Part shown: positions 35,104-46,406 of the stretch, piece after piece
Layout of the letters: every line of letters starts with the position of its first letter
Position numbering within the stretch: the stretch's first letter is position 1
DNA from: Idiomarina rhizosphaerae
Lineage (GTDB): Bacteria; Pseudomonadota; Gammaproteobacteria; Enterobacterales; Alteromonadaceae
Reading direction: 5' to 3'
Length of the DNA: 64,000 nt
Assembly: GCF_024159085.1 (NCBI RefSeq)
Contig: NZ_JAMZDE010000007.1
Coordinates: forward strand, 248,001 to 312,000
Position numbers and translations under genes: made by a program
The notes under the pieces: model-generated
Told to the model about the DNA's origin: nothing
Database searches by the model: none
What the model saw: the letters and a program-made list of their open reading frames with translations, nothing else

Positions 35104-36543
35104 ATGAGTAAGAAGTTATATATCAAAACCTGGGGTTGCCAGATGAACGAGTACGATTCTGCCAAAATGGCAGAATTGCTGCACTCAACCCACGGCTACG
35201 ATGTTGCCGAAGAAGCCGAAGATGCCGATCTCATTCTGTTGAATACCTGTTCCATCCGCGAAAAGGCGCAGGAGAAGGTTTTTCACCAACTAGGTCGCTG
35301 GAAAAATCTGAAAAAGAGCAACCCTAATTTATTGATTGGTGTTGGCGGCTGCGTTGCTTCTCAGGAAGGCAATGAAATACGCGCCCGCGCGCCTTTCGTC
35401 GATATTATCTTTGGTCCTCAAACTTTGCACCGCTTGCCGGAAATGGTGAATCAGGTCAGTGAAACTCATGCACCTATGGTTGACGTCTCTTTTCCTGAAA
35501 TTGAAAAGTTTGACCGTTTAGCCGAGCCTAAAGCAGACGGTGCCAGCGCTTTTGTCTCTATTATGGAAGGCTGCAGCAAATATTGCTCTTTCTGTGTTGT
35601 GCCTTACACGCGTGGCGAAGAAGTCAGTCGCCCAGTTGATGATGTCATTTATGAAATTGCACAACTGGCGGAACAAGGCGTCCGTGAAGTCAACCTGTTA
35701 GGACAAAACGTTAACGCCTATCGCGGTGAGCATTACGACGGCGAAGTGTGCCGCTTTGCCGAACTTCTGCACCTGGTTGCAGCAATTGATGGTATTGATC
35801 GCATCCGCTATACCACATCGCATCCGGTTGAGTTTACAGACGACATTACCGAAGCCTATAAAACCATTCCGGAGCTGGTCAGTCATTTACACTTACCAGT
35901 ACAAAGTGGTTCAGACCGTATATTAACCATGATGAAACGCGGTCACACGGCGTTGGAATACAAATCGAAAATTCGCGCCTTGAAAAAAGCGCGTCCTGAT
36001 ATCGCCATGTCATCCGACTTTATCATCGGTTTCCCCGGCGAAAGCGATGCCGATTTTGAAGCAACCATGGATCTTATCCAGAGCATTGACTTCGACATGA
36101 GCTTCAGCTTTATTTATAGTGCTCGCCCGGGAACACCAGCGGCTGATTTACCTGACGACATTAGTGAAGAAACCAAGAAAAAGCGGCTGCAGCTATTACA
36201 GCAACGTTTGAACCAGCAGTCTATGGCGCACGCTCGTCGTATGCTGGAGACGGAGCAACGCATATTGGTTACCGGCCCATCGAAAAAGAACCCGATGGAG
36301 CTTACCGGACGCACTGAAAACAATCGGGTTGTAAATTTTGTTGGTCAACCCCATATGATTGGACAGTTCGTTGATGTACGTATTACCGAAGTTCTTCCTA
36401 ACTCGCTACGCGGTGAGTTAATTCGGGAAGAAGCCGATATGGGGCTTCGTGTAGATACGGCACCAGAAATTATTTTGCAAAGAGGAAAATCGAGCGAGCC
36501 TGATGAATTAGGCGTTGTTCGAATGCCTCGACAAGCCAGTTAA
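35104..36543 (+). CDS. miaB: tRNA-2-methylthio-N6-dimethylallyladenosine synthase MiaB
   Basis: 479 aa from the ATG at 35104. N-terminal MTTase domain with cysteines in [24 protein letters not shown] and GVGGCVASQ (second iron-sulfur cluster). Radical SAM cluster [16 protein letters not shown] (CX3CX2C), and a C-terminal TRAM domain. It methylthiolates i6A37 of tRNAs reading UNN codons. First gene of miaB-phoH-ybeY-corC-lnt. Confidence 0.97.
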   Translation: MSKKLYIKTWGCQMNEYDSAKMAELLHSTHGYDVAEEAEDADLILLNTCSIREKAQEKVFHQLGRWKNLKKSNPNLLIGVGGCVASQEGNEIRARAPFVDIIFGPQTLHRLPEMVNQVSETHAPMVDVSFPEIEKFDRLAEPKADGASAFVSIMEGCSKYCSFCVVPYTRGEEVSRPVDDVIYEIAQLAEQGVREVNLLGQNVNAYRGEHYDGEVCRFAELLHLVAAIDGIDRIRYTTSHPVEFTDDITEAYKTIPELVSHLHLPVQSGSDRILTMMKRGHTALEYKSKIRALKKARPDIAMSSDFIIGFPGESDADFEATMDLIQSIDFDMSFSFIYSARPGTPAADLPDDISEETKKKRLQLLQQRLNQQSMAHARRMLETEQRILVTGPSKKNPMELTGRTENNRVVNFVGQPHMIGQFVDVRITEVLPNSLRGELIREEADMGLRVDTAPEIILQRGKSSEPDELGVVRMPRQAS

Positions 36544-36558
36544 GTAAAGAGGAAACGA

Positions 36559-37548
36559 TTGAGTCCACAAACACAGACACTTGATTTTGAGCTAGAGCCG
36601 ACGGATTCACGTCGGCTTTCCAATCTCTGCGGCCCTTTAGACGAGAATCTGAAGCATATAGAGCGTCGCCTGGGCGTAGAAATAACGCACCGCGGTCATC
36701 AGTTTCAGTTGATAGGTCACGCAGCCAGCGTTGCAGCCGTGCACAAATTGTTACTCGACCTCTACATTGAGACGGCAACCCTAAAAGGCAAAGAAGGCCA
36801 GATTGAACCCGAACAAGTGCACCTGGCCATTCAGCAGGCAAAAGTGCTTGAGCAAAGCGACGATCAAGGCGACCCTGCCGCTGAAAAAATGACTCACATT
36901 AAAACCAAACGCGGCTTAATTAAGCCTCGCAATCATAATCAGGCTGGCTATGTTCGTGCCATTCTGGCTCATGACGTGAATTTTGGTATTGGACCGGCCG
37001 GTACCGGTAAAACTTATCTGGCGGTAGCTTGTGCAGTAGATGCTTTGGAACGTCAGGAAGTACGCCGTATTCTCTTAACTCGTCCGGCCGTAGAAGCAGG
37101 TGAAAAACTCGGTTTCTTACCGGGAGATTTAGCTCAGAAAGTAGATCCCTATTTGCGCCCTCTTTATGACGCTTTATTTGAAATGCTCGGCTTTGAAAAG
37201 GTTGAAAAACTGATTGAGCGTAACGTCATTGAGGTGGCTCCGCTGGCATACATGCGCGGGCGTACGCTGAATGACGCCTTCATTATTTTAGATGAAAGCC
37301 AGAATACCACTTGTGAACAAATGAAGATGTTCCTGACCCGTATTGGTTTTAATTCACGAGCCGTCATTACCGGCGACATCACTCAGGTTGATTTACCCCG
37401 CGGCCAACGTTCAGGATTAAGGCACGCCATTGAGGTGCTGAATAAAGTAACGGACATTAGCTTTACCTTCTTTCAAGCCGGTGATGTTGTACGCCACCCC
37501 GTAGTGCAGCGCATCGTTCAAGCCTACGAAGAATTTGATAAAAGCTAA
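36559..37548 (+). CDS. ybeZ: PhoH-family ATPase YbeZ
   Basis: 329 aa. TTG start at 36559 with AGAGGA 5 bases upstream; no better ATG is nearby. N-terminal KH-like region, Walker A FGIGPAGTGKTYLA, Walker B AFIILDESQNTT and sensor ITGDITQVDLPRG. It works with the endoribonuclease YbeY in rRNA maturation. Its stop overlaps the ybeY start by one base (TAATG). Confidence 0.94.
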   Translation: MSPQTQTLDFELEPTDSRRLSNLCGPLDENLKHIERRLGVEITHRGHQFQLIGHAASVAAVHKLLLDLYIETATLKGKEGQIEPEQVHLAIQQAKVLEQSDDQGDPAAEKMTHIKTKRGLIKPRNHNQAGYVRAILAHDVNFGIGPAGTGKTYLAVACAVDALERQEVRRILLTRPAVEAGEKLGFLPGDLAQKVDPYLRPLYDALFEMLGFEKVEKLIERNVIEVAPLAYMRGRTLNDAFIILDESQNTTCEQMKMFLTRIGFNSRAVITGDITQVDLPRGQRSGLRHAIEVLNKVTDISFTFFQAGDVVRHPVVQRIVQAYEEFDKS

Positions 37549-38039
37549 TGGCTGATTTAACACTGGATTATCAACTGGCTGACGGTATTACCGAGGCTCC
37601 AGAGGAAAACTCTGTCCATAACTGGGTCTCGGCCACTCTGGATTACCTGAAAAAAAATGATAAAGCGGTTGAGCTAACGGTGCGCATTGCTGCATTAGAA
37701 GAAGCTCAGCAACTTAATAATGAGTTCCGTAATAAAGATTACGCCACCAATGTTTTGTCTTTCCCCTTCAATAGCCCGGTCGAATTACCCGTCACTTTGT
37801 TAGGTGATTTGGTTATCTGTCAGAGCGTCGTTGAACGTGAAGCTGAAGAGCAACAAAAGTCAGCCATCGACCACTGGACGCATATGGTGATACACGGTAC
37901 TCTCCACCTATTAGGTTACGATCATATTGAAGACGACGAAGCCGAAGAAATGGAACAAATTGAACGTAACATCTTAGCGAGTCTGGGAATATCAGACCCG
38001 TATCAAACTGCAGACAATATGGAGCTTAACACTCAATGA
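37548..38039 (+). CDS. ybeY: endoribonuclease YbeY
   Basis: 163 aa. Metal site HGTLHLLGYDHIEDDEAEEM (HxxxHxxxxxH) and the N-terminal RNKDYATNVLSFPF block. Required for 16S rRNA 3' end maturation and ribosome quality control. Overlaps phoH by one base and corC by four (ATGA), so tightly coupled. Confidence 0.96.
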   Translation: MADLTLDYQLADGITEAPEENSVHNWVSATLDYLKKNDKAVELTVRIAALEEAQQLNNEFRNKDYATNVLSFPFNSPVELPVTLLGDLVICQSVVEREAEEQQKSAIDHWTHMVIHGTLHLLGYDHIEDDEAEEMEQIERNILASLGISDPYQTADNMELNTQ

Positions 38040-38923
38040 GCGACGACAACCTCCACTCAGCCAACGGCTCATCGGGAAAATCCTGGGCAGCGAGACTGCT
38101 GCAAGTATTCGCTGGTGAGCCGAAAAGCAGAGAAGAACTCGTCGATTTGATTCAGGACGCCGAAGACCGCGACCTGATAGACAACGATACCAGAGAGATG
38201 ATTGAAGGCGTGCTCGATGTCGCTGAGCTTAAAGTCCGCGACATTATGATTCCACGTTCACAAATGGTCACCATTGATATCCATCAAGGTGTAGACGAAT
38301 TCCTGCCTATCGTTATCGATTCTCAACACAGTCGTTACCCGGTTGTTACTGACAATAAAGATCACGTTGAGGGCATTCTGTTAGCAAAAGATTTGCTCAG
38401 CTACGGCTTTAACATGACCGATGAAGCCTTTTCGCTGGACAAAGTCATGCGCCCGGCGGTTATCGTTCCGGAGAGTAAACGCGTTGATGTGTTACTAAAA
38501 GAATTCCGTTCCAACCGTTATCATATGGCTATTGTTGTCGATGAATACGGCGGTGTATCTGGCTTGGTAACTATTGAAGATATTCTGGAAGAAATAGTTG
38601 GCGAAATTGAAGACGAAACCGATGCTCATGGTAACGACGAAAAGACCAATATTCGTCGCCTTAGCCCAAGCCGTTACTCGATAAAAGCTTTAACTACCAT
38701 TGAAGATTTTAACCAATACTTTGACACCAACTTCAGTGATGAAGAACACGATACTGTCGGTGGCCTTGTTGCGCACGGCTTTGGCCATTTACCGCAGGCA
38801 GGTGAAGAAGTTAAACTCGGTAACATGACTTTCCGGGTCACTAACGCAGATAAAAGACGTATTCAACAACTGCAGGTCAGCCTCGACTCTGATACCGATA
38901 CCCCGCCGGAGTCTGAACAGTAA
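38036..38923 (+). CDS. corC: CBS-domain protein CorC/YbeX
   Basis: 295 aa. Two CBS domains (residues about 70-190; VRDIMIPRSQMVTIDI, VMRPAVIVPESKRVDVLLKE, YGGVSGLVTIEDILEEIVGE) and a C-terminal CorC/HlyC transporter-associated domain (about 205-285). No membrane segment. Linked to Mg/Co efflux and, through its neighbours, ribosome biology. Start overlaps ybeY; the stop overlaps lnt by TAATG. Confidence 0.94.
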   Translation: MSDDNLHSANGSSGKSWAARLLQVFAGEPKSREELVDLIQDAEDRDLIDNDTREMIEGVLDVAELKVRDIMIPRSQMVTIDIHQGVDEFLPIVIDSQHSRYPVVTDNKDHVEGILLAKDLLSYGFNMTDEAFSLDKVMRPAVIVPESKRVDVLLKEFRSNRYHMAIVVDEYGGVSGLVTIEDILEEIVGEIEDETDAHGNDEKTNIRRLSPSRYSIKALTTIEDFNQYFDTNFSDEEHDTVGGLVAHGFGHLPQAGEEVKLGNMTFRVTNADKRRIQQLQVSLDSDTDTPPESEQ

Positions 38924-40434
38924 TGATAAAGCTTTCAGGAAGCGTTACGCGCTCTTTGCTGTTAGTGATTTGCGGCGCTCTCCTGACGCTGTCTTATTCA
39001 CCTTTTCACTGGCATTGGCTGCCATTTATCATACTGCCTATAGTTGTAAGGCTGATATGGCCTCTCGCCCCTAAACGGGCATTCAGGGCCGGCTTTGTCT
39101 TTGGCATGGGCTTGTTCGGTGCCGGTTTAAGCTGGATTTACGTTAGCATCGATCAATATGGTGGTGTTCCGGTTCCGGTTACGCTACTTCTATTAGTACT
39201 GCTCTTTGCTTATTTAGCACTGTTTCCGGCAATTGCATTTTGGTGCTGGCAGAAGCTCTCTCATCGTAAATTTGCCTGGCGCTTCAGCTTGCCTTTCTTT
39301 TGGCTTATTGCTGAGCTACTCAGAGGCTGGCTATTCACTGGCTTCCCCTGGCTAAGTCTCGGTTACAGTCAAACAGATGGCATTTTCGGCGGACTGGCTC
39401 CGGTGATTGGTGAAACCGGTATTACCGTGGCTCTTTGGTTTACTGCCATTACTTTGGTTCTGGCACTAAGGTTCAAAAAGCCGGCGTCGCTTTTAATTCC
39501 ACTTATTTTTCTCACTTGCGCTGTCGTATTTCCTAAAATACAACCCACAGAGAGAAAAGCAGAATCTATGTCGGTATTGCTGGTTCAGGGCAACATTCAG
39601 CAGTCATTAAAATGGCAGGCTGAACAACAATGGCCGAATATTCTTCGCTATCTTGATTTAACCCGCCCTAAATTTAATCACGATCTGGTTATTTGGCCGG
39701 AATCCGCTATAACCGCGCTTGAGCCATATGCCAGTGATGTCCTCAATACGGTAGAACAGTCCGCGAGTATGAACGACTCAGCCTTAGTTACCGGTATTAT
39801 TGACTACGACAGGTTAAACGACGATTTTTACAACTCGGTTATTGTGCTGGACGAAGAAAGCTACAGTTACGGTAATGCTAACCGCTACCAAAAACATCAA
39901 CTGTTGCCCATTGGCGAATTTGTTCCCTTTGAAGACCTTTTGCGCCCACTGGCTCCATTATTTAACCTCCCTATGTCGTCATTTAGCCGCGGGGGATACC
40001 AACAACCTAACCTTAAAGCCAACGGCAGCAACCTGGCCATGGCAATATGCTATGAAATAGCTTTTGCAGGGCAAGTTCGTAGCAATACCTACGACGATAC
40101 CGATTACCTGGTAACCATTAGCAATGACACCTGGTTTGGTGATTCACATGGCCCCTGGCAACACATGCAAATAGCGCGAATGCGTGCAATGGAACTTGGT
40201 AAACCCTTGTTGCGGGCAACGAATAATGGTGTCACAGCGGCCGTTGATGAACATGGCCAGTACATAGAACTGGCTCCGCAGTTTACGGCAACAGCATTAT
40301 CAGCTGATGTTTATCCGGTTAGTGGTTCAACGTTGTTTAATAAAATAGGTAACTGGGGGGCTATAATTCTGGCTCTGTTTGGCCTGTTACCTGTAATCGC
40401 TACAAAACGTACTAAGAAACGCGCTCAGACATAG
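38923..40434 (+). CDS. lnt: apolipoprotein N-acyltransferase Lnt
   Basis: 503 aa. N-terminal half with about six membrane segments (WLFTGFPWLSLGYSQ block) and a C-terminal nitrilase domain with the triad Glu in VIWPESAI, Lys in NRYQKHQLLPIGEFVP and Cys in MAICYEIAF. It adds the third acyl chain to lipoproteins in the inner membrane, needed before Lol export (lolB lies elsewhere in this window). Last of the miaB run. Confidence 0.95.
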   Translation: MIKLSGSVTRSLLLVICGALLTLSYSPFHWHWLPFIILPIVVRLIWPLAPKRAFRAGFVFGMGLFGAGLSWIYVSIDQYGGVPVPVTLLLLVLLFAYLALFPAIAFWCWQKLSHRKFAWRFSLPFFWLIAELLRGWLFTGFPWLSLGYSQTDGIFGGLAPVIGETGITVALWFTAITLVLALRFKKPASLLIPLIFLTCAVVFPKIQPTERKAESMSVLLVQGNIQQSLKWQAEQQWPNILRYLDLTRPKFNHDLVIWPESAITALEPYASDVLNTVEQSASMNDSALVTGIIDYDRLNDDFYNSVIVLDEESYSYGNANRYQKHQLLPIGEFVPFEDLLRPLAPLFNLPMSSFSRGGYQQPNLKANGSNLAMAICYEIAFAGQVRSNTYDDTDYLVTISNDTWFGDSHGPWQHMQIARMRAMELGKPLLRATNNGVTAAVDEHGQYIELAPQFTATALSADVYPVSGSTLFNKIGNWGAIILALFGLLPVIATKRTKKRAQT

Positions 40435-40522
40435 TCATCGGGCGCGAAAATCAGTACACTATAAAGGCTTAGCAGAACTATTCTGTTGCTGTTCTTTTCC
40501 ATTTTTTCACAGGGATCTCATT

Positions 40523-40720
40523 ATGGAAAATATATTTGACGCCATTCTTTTTGCTGTGCTTGTTGCTGCAGGTGGTCTGGGACTAACTTCTTGGCTCATG
40601 CTGTTCGCCATTGATAAATCAGAACCTGCCGAAGTCAAACAACGCGCTGTTTTTGAAAACGGTTTTTTTGGTCTGGCCGGCATCGTCGTTGTACTTCTTA
40701 TGTGGTACGCAATTAGCTAA
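40523..40720 (+). CDS. small two-helix membrane protein of unknown function
   Basis: 65 aa. Two hydrophobic segments (residues about 5-29 and 48-64) joined by a charged stretch (DKSEPAEVKQRAVFENG). ATG with AGGGAT 9 bases upstream. Independent reading frame with good codon use, 88 bases after lnt and 36 before leuS, on the same strand. No family was recognised. Confidence 0.6.
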   Translation: MENIFDAILFAVLVAAGGLGLTSWLMLFAIDKSEPAEVKQRAVFENGFFGLAGIVVVLLMWYAIS

Positions 40721-40732
40721 ACCGATATTTAA

Positions 40733-43333
<2,601 letters not shown>

Positions 43334-43336
43334 CCT

Positions 43337-43822
43337 ATGCGCGTTACCATAAACCTTGTACTCACCCTGCTGCTGATAGCCACTCTTAACGGGTGTGGCT
43401 TTCAGCTGCGCGGAAACTATCAACTACCAGAAACACTGCAGGCGGTTTCTCTGCAAAGCCAGGTTTCAAAAGAATTAAGTGAGCATATGGAGCAGCGCTT
43501 TATTCATTCGGGAATTCAGGTCTCTAAAGCGGAACAACCTGTTGTTGTTCGGCTTCTTTCAGATAAGTTAGAGCGAAGAACATTGTCGTTGTTTGAAAGC
43601 GGTCAAGTTGCGGAATACGAGCTTCTGTATCAGGTCAATTATCAGTTGTTCAACAACGAAAAGCTGCTACTTGAGCGAACGGTTGAGGTGGCGCGCGACT
43701 ATCAGGACGATCCTAACTTTGCATTGGCTAAAACCCGCGAACGGGAAATGCTGGTAGATGAAATGAGAGCCGAAGCGTCTCGCCTTATTTTGCAACAAAT
43801 CATCTCCGAAATGTCGGAATAG
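43337..43822 (+). CDS. lptE: LPS-assembly lipoprotein LptE
   Basis: 161 aa (E. coli 193). Lipobox LNGC at about residues 17-20, followed by GFQLRGNYQLPETLQAVSLQ, the LptE signature. It plugs LptD and delivers lipopolysaccharide to the outer leaflet. Position between leuS and holA is conserved. Starts 3 bases after leuS. Confidence 0.92.
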   Translation: MRVTINLVLTLLLIATLNGCGFQLRGNYQLPETLQAVSLQSQVSKELSEHMEQRFIHSGIQVSKAEQPVVVRLLSDKLERRTLSLFESGQVAEYELLYQVNYQLFNNEKLLLERTVEVARDYQDDPNFALAKTREREMLVDEMRAEASRLILQQIISEMSE

Positions 43823-43834
43823 AACTCTTAGCCA

Positions 43835-44917
43835 ATGCAAACTATCTACCCTGAAAAGCTCGAACATTACCTGCAACAGAATGGGGTCCCCCCTGTCCTG
43901 CTAGTGTTTGGTGATGACCTTTTACTCAGGAACGACGCGCTGGCTAGTATTCGGAAAAGCATAGCCAGCGATGACCTCGAGCGGGTGCATTGGTTACAAA
44001 GTAAAGACTTCGACTGGCAACAACTGTCTTCCGGAGAACAGTCAATGAGTCTGTTTGGCAATATGCGTCTGATTGAGCTGGAATTGCCCGAAAACAAACC
44101 CGGTCGTGACGGCTCTGCCGCATTGACCGAATACGCGAAGAATCAGGCTGACAGCGAAATTCTGGTTGTTATTGGCGACCGGTTAAAAAAAGAGACCCAA
44201 AACAGTCGCTGGTTCAAAGCACTGGCAGAGCGCGGTCCGCTGGTTCGCACCCAAAGCCCGGATAAATCGCAGCTACCCGCCTTTATTCACCAGCGTGCTC
44301 AACGCTATCAACTCACTCTCGCCTCGGGTGTTCCGGAAAAGTTATCAGACTGGTTTGAAGGAAACTTACTTGCTCTGGATCAGGAGCTGAGTAAATGGCA
44401 ATTGTTGAGCAACGATGGCGTCATTACAGAAGACTTTTTGAAAACATCAATTGATGATGTCAGTCGCTTTAGCGTGTTTGCGTTGCAGGAAAGTATCCAG
44501 CAACAAGACTTTGAAGGCGCATTGCATCGGCTGGAACGGTTACTGGACGAAGAAAATGATTTTCACAGGCTCATCTGGATTTTGCAGCGCGAAGTACAAC
44601 TGCTAACAGCGTTGCAAAAAGCTAAGCAGACACAAGCCGATACAAACGCTCTTTTCCGTCAATTTATGATTTGGCCTAATCAACAACCGGGGTATCACCA
44701 GCGCGCAAATCAATTGAGACAACAAACTCTATTGAGTGCACAGCAGTTGATTGAGAGAATAGAAGCGGCGCTTAAGCTTGATAGCGGCGAATCCCCTCTT
44801 ATACTAACGACTCATCTACTCAGTTTACTTTGCTGTAATAACGCCGACGCCATTAATGACGGGCTTTCGGTGTTTAATCACGGCATTGAGCCAAACGAAA
44901 AATTTATTCAGCTATGA
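43835..44917 (+). CDS. holA: DNA polymerase III delta subunit HolA
   Basis: 360 aa. N-terminal AAA+-like domain with LVFGDDLLLRNDALASIRK and the clamp-opening region (ELELPENKPGRDGSAALTEY), then lid and helical collar (FAVFALQ-type block FSVFALQESIQQQDFEGAL). It opens the beta sliding clamp as the wrench of the clamp loader. Overlaps nadD by 4 bases. Confidence 0.93.
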   Translation: MQTIYPEKLEHYLQQNGVPPVLLVFGDDLLLRNDALASIRKSIASDDLERVHWLQSKDFDWQQLSSGEQSMSLFGNMRLIELELPENKPGRDGSAALTEYAKNQADSEILVVIGDRLKKETQNSRWFKALAERGPLVRTQSPDKSQLPAFIHQRAQRYQLTLASGVPEKLSDWFEGNLLALDQELSKWQLLSNDGVITEDFLKTSIDDVSRFSVFALQESIQQQDFEGALHRLERLLDEENDFHRLIWILQREVQLLTALQKAKQTQADTNALFRQFMIWPNQQPGYHQRANQLRQQTLLSAQQLIERIEAALKLDSGESPLILTTHLLSLLCCNNADAINDGLSVFNHGIEPNEKFIQL

Positions 44918-45543
44918 TACGCGCAATTTTTGGCGGCACTTTTGACCCGATTCATAACGGGCACCTGCAAACGGCAGTCGCTCTGGTGAAAGAGCTCGGT
45001 ATTTCAACTTTAGCATTAATGCCAAGCGCGGTACCGCCGCATCGTCCGCAACCAGATGCCAGCCCGGAGCAGCGGCTGGACATGGTTAAGCTTGCATCTC
45101 AACAACACACGGCTTTCACCGTCGAGGACTGGGAGTTAAGACAGAATAGACCTTCCTTTACGGCGAATACATTAAGTGAGTTTAAAACCCAGTTTCCTGA
45201 TGACACCCTACTTTTTGTGATGGGGATGGACTCATTAATGAGTCTTCACCGCTGGCATCAGTGGCACCAGCTTCTTGAATACGCTCACCTGGTTGTTATG
45301 CCAAGAGCAGGAGTACCTTTTAACCCTCAGGATGACGAGTTGAAAGAGTTTATTTCAACGCATCTGACCCGCGATAAAAACACCCTGCATGAGCAACGCC
45401 AGGGGCTGCTTTATATTGCAGAAACCCCGATGGTCGATGTTGCCGCCACCGAATTACGCGAGCAACTTAAACACCGTGAGAATAACCTGCCACTACCTTC
45501 CAATGTTTATGACTATATAAGACAACATCAGCTGTATTTGTAA
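44914..45543 (+). CDS. nadD: nicotinate-nucleotide adenylyltransferase NadD
   Basis: 209 aa. Nucleotidyltransferase motif GGTFDPIHNGHL near the N-terminus, PSAVPPHRP and C-terminal PMVDVAATELRE (ISSTxIR-like, with Ala-Thr). It adenylates nicotinate mononucleotide in NAD synthesis. ATG overlaps the holA stop; a 63-base gap before rsfS could hold a promoter (an extended TGT-TAAACT is at 45568-45573, weak). Confidence 0.94.
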   Translation: MIRAIFGGTFDPIHNGHLQTAVALVKELGISTLALMPSAVPPHRPQPDASPEQRLDMVKLASQQHTAFTVEDWELRQNRPSFTANTLSEFKTQFPDDTLLFVMGMDSLMSLHRWHQWHQLLEYAHLVVMPRAGVPFNPQDDELKEFISTHLTRDKNTLHEQRQGLLYIAETPMVDVAATELREQLKHRENNLPLPSNVYDYIRQHQLYL

Positions 45544-45606
45544 CTGAACACTTTTCCTAATTTCTGTTAAACTTCGGGTTTTAATCCTTAAATCGGAGAA
45601 AATCTT

Positions 45607-45924
45607 TTGCAGGCAGAAGAATTGCGTGAATTTGTCATTGATAAAATCGATGATCTTAAAGGTCGTGACGTTCAAATTTTAGATGTTCATGATAAAACGG
45701 ACGTTGTTGATTACATGATCATCTGCTCTGGCAGCTCGAAAACGCATGTAAGAAGCATAGCTGAACATGTGGCGACAGAAGCAAAGCATGCCGGCACGCC
45801 ACCTATTGGCGTAGAAGGTGGAGAACAGTCGGAGTGGGTTTTAGTTGACCTTGGCGATGTTGTTATACATGTTATGCAAGACAGCATCCGCGATTTCTAT
45901 CAATTAGAAAAACTCTGGGGCTAG
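45607..45924 (+). CDS. rsfS: ribosomal silencing factor RsfS
   Basis: 105 aa. TTG start at 45607 with GGAG 8 bases upstream; the N-terminus QAEELREFVIDKIDDLKG aligns with the known protein. Motifs VDYMIICSGSSKTHVRSIA and WVLVDLGDVVIHVMQ. It binds L14 to block subunit joining in starvation. Next to rlmH, as in most bacteria. Confidence 0.95.
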   Translation: MQAEELREFVIDKIDDLKGRDVQILDVHDKTDVVDYMIICSGSSKTHVRSIAEHVATEAKHAGTPPIGVEGGEQSEWVLVDLGDVVIHVMQDSIRDFYQLEKLWG

Positions 45925-45927
45925 TCA

Positions 45928-46398
45928 GTGCAAATTCAATTACTCGCCGTTGGCACCAAAATGCCCACGTGGGTTACTGAAGGCTTCAACGAATATAAAA
46001 AGCGGTTCCCGGCGGATTGTAAGCTAGTGCTGCATGAGATTGCAGCTCAAAAGCGTACGCGTAAAGCAGATTTAAACCGCGTGATGCAACAAGAAGGTAA
46101 ATCACTGCTGCAAGCAATACCCAAAGGGAACCGAATAGTCACTTTAGAGGTCACAGGTCAGGCCTGGGACACACCTAAGCTTGCTCAGCAACTAGAGAAG
46201 TGGCAAATGGACGGCAGAGATGTCACTCTATTAATCGGCGGGCCTGAGGGCCTTTCCGATGAATGCCTGGCAGCAGCTGAACAGCGCTGGTCTTTGTCTA
46301 AATTAACATTACCCCATCCGGTGGTGAGGTTAATCGTCGCAGAAAGTCTTTACCGGGCATGGAGCCTGAATAACAATCATCCGTACCATAGAGAATAA
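45928..46398 (+). CDS. rlmH: 23S rRNA pseudouridine-1915 N3-methyltransferase RlmH
   Basis: 156 aa, exact family length. GTG start at 45928, 3 bases after rsfS. SPOUT knot motifs [10 protein letters not shown] and [20 protein letters not shown], ending NNHPYHRE. Methylates pseudouridine in helix 69 of the 70S ribosome. Confidence 0.97.
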   Translation: MQIQLLAVGTKMPTWVTEGFNEYKKRFPADCKLVLHEIAAQKRTRKADLNRVMQQEGKSLLQAIPKGNRIVTLEVTGQAWDTPKLAQQLEKWQMDGRDVTLLIGGPEGLSDECLAAAEQRWSLSKLTLPHPVVRLIVAESLYRAWSLNNNHPYHRE

Positions 46399-46406
46399 GA
46401 ATAATA

